NCBI GenBank assembly: GCA_963785745.1
Contig: CAWAWR010000024.1
Span: 248,001-312,000 of the forward strand
Source of the DNA: VAZQ01 sp963785745
Lineage (GTDB): Bacteria; Pseudomonadota; Alphaproteobacteria; Rhizobiales; Xanthobacteraceae
Reading direction: 5' to 3'
Length of the DNA stretch: 64,000 nucleotides
This document shows positions 17,528 through 25,956 of this stretch, in pieces. The notes under the pieces were generated by a model. The model was not told the origin of the DNA. It saw only the letters and a program-made list of their open reading frames with translations, and searched no databases. Both the position numbers and the translations under genes were made by a program. Position 1 is the stretch's first letter. Each line of letters opens with the position of its first letter.

Positions 17528-17830
17528 ATGACAAAAATTGTACTGGGTATTGGCGTTGCCGGCATTATCGCTTGTGTCGCCTGGTGGGCGATTTTTTATA
17601 CAAAAGTTCTCGACCTCATGGGCGCGACAATGAAGCCGGATGATTGGCAACGGGGAGTGGCATTGTTTTCTGACTGTATGTTTTGGGACCGCCCGCAATG
17701 CGTTGCGGTGAAGGCGGCAACAAATTTGGCCGGCTATGTGCCCTATCAGCCACTTTTTCTTTGGCTCTCGGCGGGCGTTTTGTTGGCGGGCATACTTCTG
17801 AAACTCAACGATGCTTGGCACAGCAAGTAA
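17528..17830 (+). CDS. small membrane protein
   Basis: A 100-residue protein with two predicted membrane helices (VLGIGVAGIIACVAWWAIFY near the start; LFLWLSAGVLLAGILL near the end) separated by a loop with two cysteines (SDCMFWDRPQCVAVKAA). AAGGG precedes ATG 17528; the in-frame upstream ATG/TTG at 17507 is less likely. No family is recognised. Composition is lower in GC than the core genes, as in the two genes upstream. Confidence 0.6.
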   Translation: MTKIVLGIGVAGIIACVAWWAIFYTKVLDLMGATMKPDDWQRGVALFSDCMFWDRPQCVAVKAATNLAGYVPYQPLFLWLSAGVLLAGILLKLNDAWHSK

Positions 17831-17913
17831 CCCGGGTTGAGCGAGCGAAACGCGCTATTGCGGTGAATAGGAAATCTCGACGATAGGGCTTTGCTTCGCT
17901 CAACCCACCCTAC
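17827..17913. repeat. inverted repeat (GGGTTGAGCGA ... TCGCTCAACCC)
   Basis: GTAACCCGGGTTGAGCGAGC at 17827 and TTCGCTCAACCCACCCTAC up to 17913 are inverted copies separated by about 45 bases, a further short palindromic repeat type placed right after the membrane-protein stop codon. Confidence 0.65.
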
Positions 17914-17956
17914 ATATTCGACCAGATGTCTCCGCTTGCGAAGAGCCTGTTGTGTC

Positions 17957-18355
17957 ATGCCGCTTGCGTCCATCACCCGGCTGCGGCTGCGTAGCCTGCG
18001 CTTCACGCCATTACTGTTCTGGCGCGCGTTTGGCTCGCTGCGGCAGGCCCGCCGCAGCGATGGTTGCCTTGCCTCCGATGCGCGCACGATCGGCGGCCGC
18101 GTCTTCTGGACGCGGACGGTCTGGCGCGACAAGCAGGCAATGCACGCCTTCATGACCGGCGGCGCGCATGCCTTGGCCATGCGCAGGCTGCCGCATTGGT
18201 GCGACGAGGCCGCGGTGGTGCATTGGGAACAAGCGTCGGCGCAGCTACCGCCATGGAGCGAAGCCGAGACGCGTATGCGCGCAGCGGGACGCACCTCGCG
18301 GGTGCGGCATCCCTCGCCCGCGCATGCCAGCGGCGAGACGGTGCCGGAAGCCTAG
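17957..18355 (+). CDS. DUF3291/monooxygenase-like small protein
   Basis: A 132-residue protein from ATG 17957. The central part (RFTPLLFWRAFGSLRQARRS, GRVFWTRTVWRDKQAMHAFM, LPHWCDEAAVVHWEQ) resembles the dimeric alpha-beta barrel group that includes DUF3291 and spheroidene monooxygenase-like proteins, where a short domain binds a small ligand or heme. No catalytic residue is certain. The ribosome site is weak. The C-terminal 25 residues look disordered. Confidence 0.55.
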   Translation: MPLASITRLRLRSLRFTPLLFWRAFGSLRQARRSDGCLASDARTIGGRVFWTRTVWRDKQAMHAFMTGGAHALAMRRLPHWCDEAAVVHWEQASAQLPPWSEAETRMRAAGRTSRVRHPSPAHASGETVPEA

Positions 18356-18387
18356 CAGGCACTCATGCGCTAACCCGCCCTGCAACT

Positions 18388-18899
18388 TCATCCCGCCGGC
18401 TGCATCGGCAGCGATCCGAGATAATCCATCTTGCCGACCGCGACGCCCTTGTGGCGCAGGATGTCGTAGGCCGTGGTCACGTGGAAAAAGAAGTTCGGCA
18501 CCACGAACGTGAGTGAGATAGCTCGCGCCGGTGAAGTTGAGCACATTGGGGCCGGCCTTGAACGAGATCGCCTTGTCTTCGCTGCCGTCGATTTGCTCGC
18601 GGCTTCACGCCTTGCAGGAAATCGACCGTCCTGGCGATGCGCTCCTGCAATTGCGCGAAGCTCGTCTCGGTGTCCGGAAAGCTCGGATTGTCGATGCCGG
18701 CGAGCCGCGCGGCGCAGCCCTTGGCGGTGTCGCTCGCGCGCTGGACCTGGCCCGCGAGCGTGAACATGTCGGGGGCGAGCCGCGCCTCGACCAGCGCAGC
18801 GGCGTCTGGATGCGCCTCGCCCTTCTTCAGCACCGCGGAGAGATTGTCGAGCCCGCGCACGAGCAGCGGGACCGACGCCTGATACATGGAAAGCGGCAT
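18388..18899 (-). pseudogene. DUF1993-family protein, two frameshifts
   Basis: The gene starts at ATG 18899 (GGAG upstream) with family sequence MPLSMYQASVPLLVRGLDNL and APDMFTLAGQVQRASDTAKG. One extra base near 18599 breaks the frame after DFLQGVKP; removing it gives EQIDGSEDKAISFKAG and NVLNFTGASYLT. A tandem duplication of GTGA at 18509-18516 shifts it again; removing one copy gives FVVPNFFFHVTTAYDILRHK and VAVGKMDYLGSLPMQPAG. The repaired product is a full-length DUF1993 protein (DinB-like fold). Function of the family is unknown. Confidence 0.85.
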
Positions 18900-19067
18900 T
18901 AAGAACTCCGTCCAAACAGTTCGAGGGTCTACCGCGACAGCATACACGTCACCACGGCAAGCGCGCCCTATGCATTTATGATTCAATGCGAACGTTTATG
19001 TCACGCGCAACCAAGCAGGAGACACGGCGGATTTGGATTTGTATCATTCCGCCGTGGGAGGGGTTCC

Positions 19068-19586
19068 GTGCGCATCGTCTTTGTTCTCGGCTTCGCGATC
19101 GCTCTGACGCAATTCGCGGGATGCGCTACCACGCCGAATTCCGGATCAAGCCAGTTTCAAGCGGCGGCTCCCAAGGCGGGCTTTGGCGCCGTTTATGTTG
19201 GCAGACCGTTTGGATGGAATACGAGCGTCATCCCGCTCGAAATCGAACTGGACGGCAGGCCCCTCGCCGAATTGGGAATCAATCAGTACACGCGGATCGA
19301 ATTGCCGCCGGGCCGTTACAAGATCGGCGCTCCGAACAGTTGGCGGACGCGGTCGACCGCCGGCACGCCCCACCCCGTCGAGGTCGTCGTCGAGCCAGGG
19401 AAGGTCTATTATCTCCTGCCGACGCGGTGGGTTGAGAATGTGCGTCCGGCCGTCACGATGATCGCCAACCAAGTGGTCGCGACGCGGACCGGTGATGCCC
19501 AGAGCAGCTTCTCGATCAAAGCGAGCGCTGCAACGGCCGAACCGCCGCCGGAGTTTCTAAACCTGTCCCCCGTTGCACCGAGATAG
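19068..19586 (+). CDS. DUF2846-like lipoprotein (second copy)
   Basis: A 172-residue lipoprotein. GTG 19068 is the start: GGGAGGGG sits 5 bases upstream and the signal VRIVFVLGFAIALTQFAGC reaches a lipobox cysteine at residue 19. The body (GAVYVGRPFGWNTSVIPLEI, RIELPPGRYKIGAP, VEPGKVYYLLPTRW) matches the pattern of the lipoprotein at 12618. Both share a GTG start and a single-domain layout, but are too diverged to be a recent duplication. Function unknown. Confidence 0.7.
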   Translation: MRIVFVLGFAIALTQFAGCATTPNSGSSQFQAAAPKAGFGAVYVGRPFGWNTSVIPLEIELDGRPLAELGINQYTRIELPPGRYKIGAPNSWRTRSTAGTPHPVEVVVEPGKVYYLLPTRWVENVRPAVTMIANQVVATRTGDAQSSFSIKASAATAEPPPEFLNLSPVAPR

Positions 19587-19674
19587 ATGCTCACACCCCT
19601 ACCCACGCAACGGGCGCGTCGTAGTAAGCCGACATCGTTTCCATCTCGACCCTAGGCGCGCCGACGACCCGACA

Positions 19675-20674
19675 TCACTGCAGCGGGATGCCGCTCGCCT
19701 TCACCTGATCCGCCCAGTTCTTCATTTCGGCCCGCATGAAGTCCCGCAGATAGGCCGGCGAGCGGCGGGCGGCCGCAATGGGCTCGATGCCGGTCTTGCG
19801 CAGCCGCTCGGCGGTCACCGGCGAATCGAGCGTCCGGTTGGTCGCATCATTAAGCTTCTGAACGATGGCGTCGGGCGTGTTCTTCGGGAACAGGAACGCC
19901 GTCCAGAAGTAGGAGTCGACGCCGGCGATGCCCTGCTCCTGCGAGGTCGCGAGCTTCGGGAACAGCGCCGAGCGCTCGGCGGTCAAGAGGCTGATCGCGT
20001 TGGCCATGCCGCTCTCGACCGGCCCGGTGGCGGTGCCGCCGAGCGCGCAGATATAGTCGAGGCGCCCGCCCATCAGATCCTGCGCGGCGAGCCCGGAGCT
20101 GCGATAGGGCACGTGCGCCGGATCGATCCCGAGCGCCGCGTTCAGCTTGGCGCAGGAGAAATGCGAACCCGACCCCACGCCGGCGGAGCCGAATTGCATC
20201 TTGCTGTGGTTGGCCTTCGCATAGGCGACGAATTCCGCGAGCGAGGTCACCGGCAGGTCCTTGCGCGTGATCAGCACGATCGGCTGCTCGACCACCAGGC
20301 CGGCCGGGGCGAAATCGTTGATGCTGTCGTAGGGCGGCTTCTTCTGCATGGCGGGAACGATCGCCACGGTGTCGACGGTCGCGAACACGAGCTGATAGCC
20401 GTCGGGCGCCGCGCGCGCGACCCGCGTGGTCCCGGTCATTCCCGCGGCGCCGCCGATGTTTTCGACGACGATCTGCTGCCCCAGGATCTCGGACATGCCG
20501 GCCGAAATGATGCGCGCCGCGGTATCGGTCGAGCTGCCGGCCGCAAACGGCACGACCACGGAGATGGGCCGGGTGGGCCAGCTCTGCGCCCATGCCGACG
20601 TCTGCGCCGACGCCGAGACAGATTGCCGCAAGAGCTGCGAGCGCGCCGAGCGCGGCGCGTATTGGATGGAGCAT
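19675..20674 (-). pseudogene. Bug/TctC-type receptor, frameshift in signal peptide
   Basis: The ribosome site GGAGGAAGAGGGAAG and ATG 20674 begin a normal signal peptide (MLHPIRAALGALAALAAICL), but the mature receptor (QSWPTRPISVVVPFAAGSST, DTAARIISAGMSEILGQQIV) is in another frame. One extra base at 20595-20596 explains it; removal restores an ADVAWAQSWPTRP junction. From there to the stop the Bug fold is complete (about 315 residues). The short in-frame start at 20631 would give a protein without a usable signal. Expected role: periplasmic carboxylate binding. No permease gene is near. Confidence 0.8.
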
Positions 20675-20766
20675 GGCTTCCCTCTTCCTCCGGCGTCCCG
20701 GAGTATTCAGTTTCGCCAGCCCCTCGTCAAACCCCTGCTGCTATTAGGGTGAGGCGCGCCCGCCTC

Positions 20767-21156
20767 TCAGCGCTTGCGCATCAGGCGCGCGCAGACCGCG
20801 CGCGGTCCCTTGCCGGATTCGACATAGCAATAGTCGAGCGTGTTCCGATTGACGAGCACGAACGAATAAACGCCCTCGTCGTCCGCGCCCGCGATGAGGC
20901 GGCCGCCCGGCGTCATCGCACCCCAGAGGTCTTCCCTCTCGTCACCTTCCTTGTTCGAGCGGCTCAGGTAGCCCTTGAACGCGCGGCCCTTCTGCTCGGT
21001 GATCACGAGCGTCGCGGTGCCGCTCCTGTAGCCCTCGACCTTCGCGGATCGGTCTCGTTCACCGGTCCATGTGCCGACGAGCGAGAGCTCCCGCTGGGCG
21101 GACGCCGGACTGACCAGCATGGCCAGCGCGAGTGCAGCGACAATGCGCGTTTTCAT
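20767..21156 (-). CDS. hypothetical secreted protein
   Basis: A 129-residue protein with a signal peptide (MKTRIVAALALAMLVSPASA, cleaved before QRE). The mature part starts LSLVGTWTGERDRSAKVEGY and continues with short beta strands (SGTATLVITEQKGRAFKGYL), like small lipocalin-like or avidin-like domains that begin with a GTW motif. That resemblance is weak. AGAGG precedes ATG 21156. Function unknown. Confidence 0.65.
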   Translation of the reverse strand: MKTRIVAALALAMLVSPASAQRELSLVGTWTGERDRSAKVEGYRSGTATLVITEQKGRAFKGYLSRSNKEGDEREDLWGAMTPGGRLIAGADDEGVYSFVLVNRNTLDYCYVESGKGPRAVCARLMRKR

Positions 21157-21441
21157 AAAATGCCTCTGATGTTGGATGCGGTGTGGCTCGAACTAGGGTG
21201 CAACGAAAAGGCGGAAGCCTGTCCATCGGCATACCCCGAAACGGTATATGAATGGTCAACCGGGCGGCTCGCCTGCGCGCGGTGGTTGTCGTCACGCCGT
21301 AACGCGGTACGGACCTAGGCGTTTTCTGGGCGATTTTGCACGGGACAAACAACAACGTCCCTCGTTTCGCCCTTCACAGGACAATTTTTTCGCCTCTGAT
21401 ATCCGTGTCGAATCGTGGGGGTATGTGCGGGGGGATATGTA

Positions 21442-21666
21442 ATGAGTGTCGAAGCCTACATTGCCGACCTGGATGCGGACATCGCCCGTCTCAAGGCGCA
21501 GAAGAAGGTATTTGTCGAGCGGCGCGCGCGAACCTGGTCGCGATGGGGCACCGAGCCCTTCGTCGAATCCACCGGACGGCGCATGGCGGAGCTCGATCGT
21601 CAGATGAATGAGCTGGCCGGCAAGGCGGCCGCCATCCGCAAGCGGCGGACGCTCTCGCAAGCGTAA
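21442..21666 (+). CDS. small coiled-coil protein
   Basis: A 74-residue protein, almost wholly helical and rich in charged residues (YIADLDADIARLKAQKKVFV; GRRMAELDRQMNELAGKAAA), likely a coiled coil. A strong GGGGGGA site lies 6 bases before ATG 21442, which decides the start over 21415. It is cytoplasmic, and lies 26 bases before the small membrane protein. No family is known to me. Confidence 0.65.
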   Translation: MSVEAYIADLDADIARLKAQKKVFVERRARTWSRWGTEPFVESTGRRMAELDRQMNELAGKAAAIRKRRTLSQA

Positions 21667-21692
21667 CCCACTAAACATCGGCGGGGCCTTCG

Positions 21693-21911
21693 GTGCGCAT
21701 CACGCTGCTCGTCGTCCTCGCGGTCGCGCTCTATGCCGGCGCCTATGCCGCCTTCCGCCAATCCCGGATCGAGATCTGGGAGCGCGACAAGCAGGCCTAC
21801 GTCATCTATCCCGAGGGCTACGGCCGCGCGCTCTATTATCTGTGGCGGCCGCTGTCGTATCTCGACGCCACCGCGACCGGCATGCGCCACCACATCGGCC
21901 CGCATCGCTGA
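21693..21911 (+). CDS. small membrane-anchored protein
   Basis: A 72-residue product starting at GTG 21693 with one N-terminal membrane helix (ITLLVVLAVALYAGAYAAF) and a basic, tyrosine-rich tail (IYPEGYGRALYYLWRPLSYL). It may sit in the inner membrane with its tail outside. It follows the coiled-coil gene closely and converges with the peptidoglycan-binding gene. Function unknown; the ribosome site (GGGGCC) is weak. Confidence 0.5.
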   Translation: MRITLLVVLAVALYAGAYAAFRQSRIEIWERDKQAYVIYPEGYGRALYYLWRPLSYLDATATGMRHHIGPHR

Positions 21912-21922
21912 ACCGGCGCCTT

Positions 21923-22408
21923 CTATTTTCCCGTGAAGAACTCCGGCCACGCCTCCCGTAGCTTGGCGTAGGTAACCGGACCGACCAGTCCATCCGCAGG
22001 GATGTTCTGCGAAACCTGAAATTCTCCGACCGCCTGGAAGTAGCCATCGTTCGCTTCGTCGTCGATCGCACCCGTAAATATTTTGAGCCGCCGAAGGATG
22101 ACCTTGACCTGTTGCACCGAGATCAAACCGTTTTCGATAGCAGCGCCACGAAAGCGCTGCAGCTTCGGCTTATCGGCAACAGTTGTCGACGCCGCGGATT
22201 TGTCCGGAACGGTTGGACCCAGCGAAGAAAAGAAATGCGGGAAGAAAAGGCACAGCACGATCAAAACGGAGCCGGCCAAAAAGCTCATGGCCCTGGGGAC
22301 GGTGGGCAAGGTTGGAATTTTGACTTCCTTGATTTCAAGCCCGCCGCCAAAAATAGCGACGATGATCAGGGCAAGTCCGACAAGAAAAGTCATTGCCAGG
22401 ATTGTCAT
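21923..22408 (-). CDS. membrane protein with peptidoglycan-binding-like domain
   Basis: A 161-residue protein. Two membrane helices (about residues 3-22 and 42-60) are followed by a linker and a C-terminal domain (VILRRLKIFTGAIDDEANDG, FQAVGEFQVSQNIPADGLVG) of the PG_binding_1 type, in which helices bind cell-wall stem peptides. ATG 22408 has GGGGGAT upstream; the 22465 extension lacks support. The layout would place the binding domain in the periplasm. Lower GC than its neighbours. Confidence 0.68.
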   Translation of the reverse strand: MTILAMTFLVGLALIIVAIFGGGLEIKEVKIPTLPTVPRAMSFLAGSVLIVLCLFFPHFFSSLGPTVPDKSAASTTVADKPKLQRFRGAAIENGLISVQQVKVILRRLKIFTGAIDDEANDGYFQAVGEFQVSQNIPADGLVGPVTYAKLREAWPEFFTGK

Positions 22409-22534
22409 GCAATCCCCCTGCGCCGCGCATCGACTACACTTATAGACGAGCGCCCGGCCGTTCACAATCCGCGCGCGCCGGCTGACGAAAGAGCAAGCGA
22501 GGGGTGCATTGAGCCGGCATACTTCGGACGGCGC

Positions 22535-23008
22535 TCACAGCGCCTTGATCAACGCATCGCGCGCTTCGGATAATTCCAGGAAGGCGCGGTTGCTGCCGCC
22601 GGCGTCGGGATGCACCGTCTTCGCCGCGTGCTTGTAGGCTTCCTTGATCTCGGGGCCGTACAGGCGGCGGCCGAGCGGCAGTCCGAGCAGGCGCCGGTAC
22701 CGCTGCTCAGGCGTCAGCATCTTGTCGGCGTCCCCGCGCTTGCCGAAGCGCGGCAGCGTCAGCGTATGCAACACGTCGCGGATGGCCGCAAAGCGCCGCT
22801 CCGCGACCTCCCTGCTCCGCCGGTCCGCGCCCTTGGCGCAGGCGGCACGCAACGGCGGCAGCGCCTGCGCCGCCGCGTGCTGGAGCGACGCGTCGCCGGC
22901 TTGCCGCGCGACCTCGCCCGCGAGCTTCGCCGCCTCGCGGTGATCGAACGCCGCCGCCGACCAGAGCCGCTCGGCGGCGTGCTTCCAGACTGTCACCTGC
23001 GCGTCCAT
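22535..23008 (-). CDS. J-domain protein (DnaJ-like, C-terminal J domain)
   Basis: A 157-residue protein. The last 55 residues form a J domain: YRRLLGLPLGRRLYGPEIKE, AYKHAAKTVHPDAGGSNRAF and ELSEARDALIKAL, with the HPD tripeptide intact, as needed to stimulate an Hsp70 ATPase. The N-terminal 100 residues are helical and alanine rich, probably a substrate or partner region. Unlike DnaJ, it has no G/F or zinc region. ATG 23008 is one of two close starts (23020). The gene stands alone. Confidence 0.82.
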   Translation of the reverse strand: MDAQVTVWKHAAERLWSAAAFDHREAAKLAGEVARQAGDASLQHAAAQALPPLRAACAKGADRRSREVAERRFAAIRDVLHTLTLPRFGKRGDADKMLTPEQRYRRLLGLPLGRRLYGPEIKEAYKHAAKTVHPDAGGSNRAFLELSEARDALIKAL

Positions 23009-23481
23009 GGCTGACAGCAACGCAAGGCCGCTCCGCCGCGTTTCAGATGCGTCGATTTCGATTCAATGTGTGCCCGGGCTCCGAGCCGCGAAACCCCAGG
23101 AAACGGTTGGTCGCGCTCTCACTCGGCTACAAGGTCAACACCTGGGTCGGCATGATCAGCAAATCGGCGGGAATATCTGCAACAGCCATCGGCACCGGCA
23201 GCAGCAACGTGATCGAGCACGGTCCGTTCGTGCGCGCCAGCTACAATTTCGGCGTCCGATATCGCCTGCGGGGATCGGCGCGGCAAGGCGTAGGGGAGAG
23301 AGCCAAAAGAAATCCGCAACTCTCCCGCAAACGCCAAAGTTCCATTTGTGATGACTTTGCTGCACCGATCGCAGAACAATCCTCTGCCCCGGTTATCCCT
23401 TTGCTCTGCCACAGCGTCGTCACTCAAACGCCGCGCTTCGCTGGCGTGTGACCCGCTGTCACAAGAGCAAAGGGGTGTCGC
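23009..23481. other. 473-base stretch with no confident gene
   Basis: One plus-strand frame near 23113-23250 reads ALSLGYKVNTWVGMISKSAG and GTGSSNVIEHGPFVRASYNF, which looks protein-like and might be a relic of an exported repeat protein, but it lacks a start signal and the rest of the frame is not coding-like. Nothing else is evident. Confidence 0.3.
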
Positions 23482-23784
23482 GTGAAATCACAAATGTTGT
23501 TTGCAGGTATCATCGTCGCCGCGCTGGCGGCGCCGCTCACGGCGCAGGCGCAGGGCGTTCCCGGCGGCGTTGCGCATGGCGCGAGTGAAGGCTGGCGGAT
23601 CGCGGGCCCGGTCGGTGCCGTGGTCGGCGCGCCGGTCGGCGGCGTCATTGGCGGCGTCGAGGGCTTGCTCGGCATCGGCCCGGCTTATCGCGAGCCGCCG
23701 CCGCAGGTCGCGCCCCGGCGCGTGGTGCGCGCAAGCGGCACGAAATCGCGCCGCGCCGCAGCGCGCACGCGTGTCGTGCGGTAA
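23482..23784 (+). CDS. small secreted glycine-rich protein
   Basis: A 100-residue exported protein from GTG 23482, with AAGGGGT 7 bases upstream. The signal peptide (MLFAGIIVAALAAPLTAQA) is cleaved before QGV. The mature part is glycine and valine rich (AGPVGAVVGAPVGGVIGGVE), resembling a glycine-zipper membrane-insertion segment, and ends in a basic tail with six arginines. Such small proteins are common in Bradyrhizobiaceae and are unstudied. A perfect terminator follows at 23811. Confidence 0.68.
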   Translation: MKSQMLFAGIIVAALAAPLTAQAQGVPGGVAHGASEGWRIAGPVGAVVGAPVGGVIGGVEGLLGIGPAYREPPPQVAPRRVVRASGTKSRRAAARTRVVR

Positions 23785-23810
23785 GATTGCCGCAAGTTGC
23801 GGAAACGACA

Positions 23811-23850
23811 AACCCGCGGGATGGGGTTCGACCCATCCCGCGGGTTTTGT
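23811..23850 (+). terminator. bidirectional terminator
   Basis: AACCCGCGGGATGGG at 23811-23825 pairs exactly with CCCATCCCGCGGGTT at 23832-23846 around a 6-base loop, followed by TTGTT. It separates the plus-strand gene at 23482 from the convergent gene at 23877. Confidence 0.92.
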
Positions 23851-23876
23851 TCAACGCGAGTCGGCGCGACGCGCGA

Positions 23877-24140
23877 TCAACCGCCGCGACACACGTCCCA
23901 ACTCGGGAATGCGCTGTAGGTGCTTAAATCAAGGCCGCGGACGCAAGGTCCCCAGCCGGAGGCAGCCCGACGTTCGGCGCGCGGCGACGCGGCATAGGCG
24001 TGATAGGCGTCGGCGTTGACGCCGTTGCGATAGGCCTGGTGATACTGGGCCATGTCGCGCGGGGCCGGCGTCGCGGCGAATGCGGGCGCCGCCGTGGTCG
24101 CGGCGAGGAACAGTGCGGCAAGTGCGATTGGAAGTTTCAT
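23877..24140 (-). CDS. small secreted protein
   Basis: An 87-residue exported protein: signal peptide MKLPIALAALFLAATTAAPA cleaved near AFAA, then a tyrosine- and alanine-rich mature part (QYHQAYRNGVNADAYHAYAA) with two cysteines near the C-terminus (WGPCVRG, WDVCRGG) that may form a disulfide. AAGGA lies upstream of ATG 24140. No family recognised. Confidence 0.68.
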   Translation of the reverse strand: MKLPIALAALFLAATTAAPAFAATPAPRDMAQYHQAYRNGVNADAYHAYAASPRAERRAASGWGPCVRGLDLSTYSAFPSWDVCRGG

Positions 24141-24366
24141 GGAAGTCGTCCTTCTTTGCAGGCGCAGGCCGTGCGGCGATCCGCGCCGTTCGTTGTCGAA
24201 GGACGGCGGCGAAGCAACGCTGCGGTGTCACCCGCGGTGATCGCCCTCGCTGGAGAGCTAGTCACGGCGGTGCGAAACGTCAGTTCGCAATTGCGTGATC
24301 GGCCGGCTCTTGAAGATTAATTCGGCGCAAGAATCTCGATCAGCTTCGAGCGCACGTCCGCCGCCG

Positions 24367-25287
24367 TTAGCGGCGCGTATTAATGTATTTGAACTCCACC
24401 GCCTGCTTGAGCGTGAGGTCGAGACCCCTCACCTCGCCGAGCTGCAGCGACTCCTTCGGATAGAACTCGTCGCGGGTGCGCTGCGCAAGCGCGCGCGGCA
24501 CCTTGGCGTAAGCGGCGTAGGCGTCGATCGCGGCGTCGCCGGTATAGGCCCAGTCGATGGCGCGCGAAAGCGCGCGCATGTAGCGCACGAAGGCGTCGCG
24601 CTTCTGCTTGAGCGCATTGGCGTTGGCGACGTTGACGCGGATGGTCTGGTCGCGGATCGCCTCGACGTCCGAGCCGCGCGCGATGATCTGCGCGCGGCCG
24701 TCAGAGACCTGCTGAAGCACGAAGGGCGGGACCGACCAGCCGACGTCTATCTGGCCGCTCATCACCTGCGTCAGCGTTCCCGGCGCCCCACCGGTCGGCA
24801 CCAGTTTCGGCGTCGCCTTCTCCTGGTTGATGAGCTGCAGGATGATGAGATTGGTCGAAGAGCCGGGCGAGGAGAACGCAACCGTCTTGCCGTTGGTGTC
24901 ACGGATCGACTTGATGCCACTCTCCGAGCGCGCATACCAGAACGCATCGGGGGCGCCGGTCGCTTCCGCCGAGATGATCTTCACCGGCATGCCCTTGGCG
25001 AAGGCGGCGATCACGCCGAGCGTGCCGTTGGTCATGGCGATATCGAGTGAGCCGGATACCACCGGCATCAGCGTCGAGGCGCCGCCCTCGGTGTAGAGGA
25101 TCTCGATCTCGAGCCCTTCCTGCTTGAAGAAACCCTGCTGGAGCGCGAACTCGACGAACGACGAATTCCAGAAGCCGCGCTGGGCCACCGCAACCTTGAG
25201 CGTCTGCGTCTGCGCGTGGGCGCTCGCCGCCGCGAACGCCGCCGCGGCCATGACCACGCTCAGCAGAAATGCGGTCGTCCTGCGCAT
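24367..25287 (-). CDS. ABC transporter substrate-binding protein (NMT1/SsuA-like), orphan
   Basis: A 306-residue periplasmic binding protein. Signal peptide: FLLSVVMAAAAFAAASAHAQ. The mature fold matches the NrtA/SsuA/ThiY-type group (QTLKVAVAQRGFWNSSFVEF, GFFKQEGLEIEILYTEGGAS, SGQIDVGWSVPPFVLQQVSD), which captures nitrate, sulfonates, taurine or pyrimidines. ATG 25287 is chosen over the much longer frame because GGAGGGAG lies just upstream. No permease or ATPase gene is adjacent, so partners must be elsewhere. Ligand unknown. Confidence 0.85.
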   Translation of the reverse strand: MRRTTAFLLSVVMAAAAFAAASAHAQTQTLKVAVAQRGFWNSSFVEFALQQGFFKQEGLEIEILYTEGGASTLMPVVSGSLDIAMTNGTLGVIAAFAKGMPVKIISAEATGAPDAFWYARSESGIKSIRDTNGKTVAFSSPGSSTNLIILQLINQEKATPKLVPTGGAPGTLTQVMSGQIDVGWSVPPFVLQQVSDGRAQIIARGSDVEAIRDQTIRVNVANANALKQKRDAFVRYMRALSRAIDWAYTGDAAIDAYAAYAKVPRALAQRTRDEFYPKESLQLGEVRGLDLTLKQAVEFKYINTRR

Positions 25288-25429
25288 GATATCTCCCTCC
25301 CTGCCGCGGCTTCTTTCGGCCGCGGGGAAGTATAGCGAGGGAGCGACACGCGGGTAGCGGGGATTTGACGATATGACGCGCTCTGGCGAGGCCGCCAATC
25401 CGCGCTTGAAGCCGTAGACGGCGCCAACT

Positions 25430-25693
25430 CTATTCGCCCGGCTCGTCTTCGCTGGACTGCGCTTGCTGTTGCTGTTGCGGCTGCCGCTGCGGCTGCGCGG
25501 CCCGCGGCGGGGTCGCCGGCCGGGATGGCGCCCGGGACGGCGAATTGCGCAGATCCTCCCAGGTGTGGTGCCTGCAGGTGGCGCAGTAATAGATCCGCGC
25601 GCCCGCTTCCGCTCCGGACGGGTGTATTTGAAGGACAAAATTGGTTTCCCCGCCGCATTGCGCGCAGGGTGGAGCGTCGTCTTGAGCGGTCAT
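25430..25693 (-). CDS. zinc-ribbon protein
   Basis: An 87-residue protein. Two CxxC pairs (CAQC near residue 10 and CATC near residue 37) form a likely zinc ribbon within residues 1-45, followed by a disordered proline- and glutamine-rich tail (QPQRQPQQQQQAQSSEDEPG). The ribosome site is weak, so the start is less certain. It may bind nucleic acid or protein; the sequence does not say which. Confidence 0.62.
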   Translation of the reverse strand: MTAQDDAPPCAQCGGETNFVLQIHPSGAEAGARIYYCATCRHHTWEDLRNSPSRAPSRPATPPRAAQPQRQPQQQQQAQSSEDEPGE

Positions 25694-25779
25694 TGGTCAG
25701 CGCCACATCAGGTGACGCTTCGATAATGATCGGAGGCGGTGATTTGTTCGGCAGAAATTACGACAATTGAGTAATCGGC

Positions 25780-25956
25780 TCAGGGCGCCGGCGAAGCGGG
25801 ATTCTCAGGGGAAACGACCCCTTCCATGGCCAGGGCGGTCTGGGTGTAGAGCTTCGCTATCTGCAGCAGCACCTTTTTGCGGTCGGCGTCCTGGGTCTGC
25901 TCCGCTTCCCGCAGGCACTCATGCGCCATCTCACGATAGTCGAAGGCCGATGACAT
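25780..25956 (-). CDS. 58-residue small protein
   Basis: The minus-strand frame from ATG 25956 to TGA at 25780-25782 encodes MSSAFDYREMAHECLREAEQ, TQDADRKKVLLQIAKLYTQT and ALAMEGVVSPENPASPAP. It is largely one amphipathic helix pair, with GGAAG upstream of the start. Short proteins with the pattern YRE-A-ECL-LAE and KK-LL-IA are common in Bradyrhizobium and relatives; their function is unknown. It is easily missed because of its size. Confidence 0.7.
   Translation of the reverse strand: MSSAFDYREMAHECLREAEQTQDADRKKVLLQIAKLYTQTALAMEGVVSPENPASPAP

Noticed and set aside
19573..21318. 581-codon plus-strand frame
   Set aside because: It runs antisense through the broken Bug receptor and the secreted-protein gene; composition is typical of a GC-rich shadow frame.
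23009..23481. Beta-barrel-like frame at 23047-23451
   Set aside because: Only about 45 residues look protein-like; no start signal and the remainder has no coding pattern.
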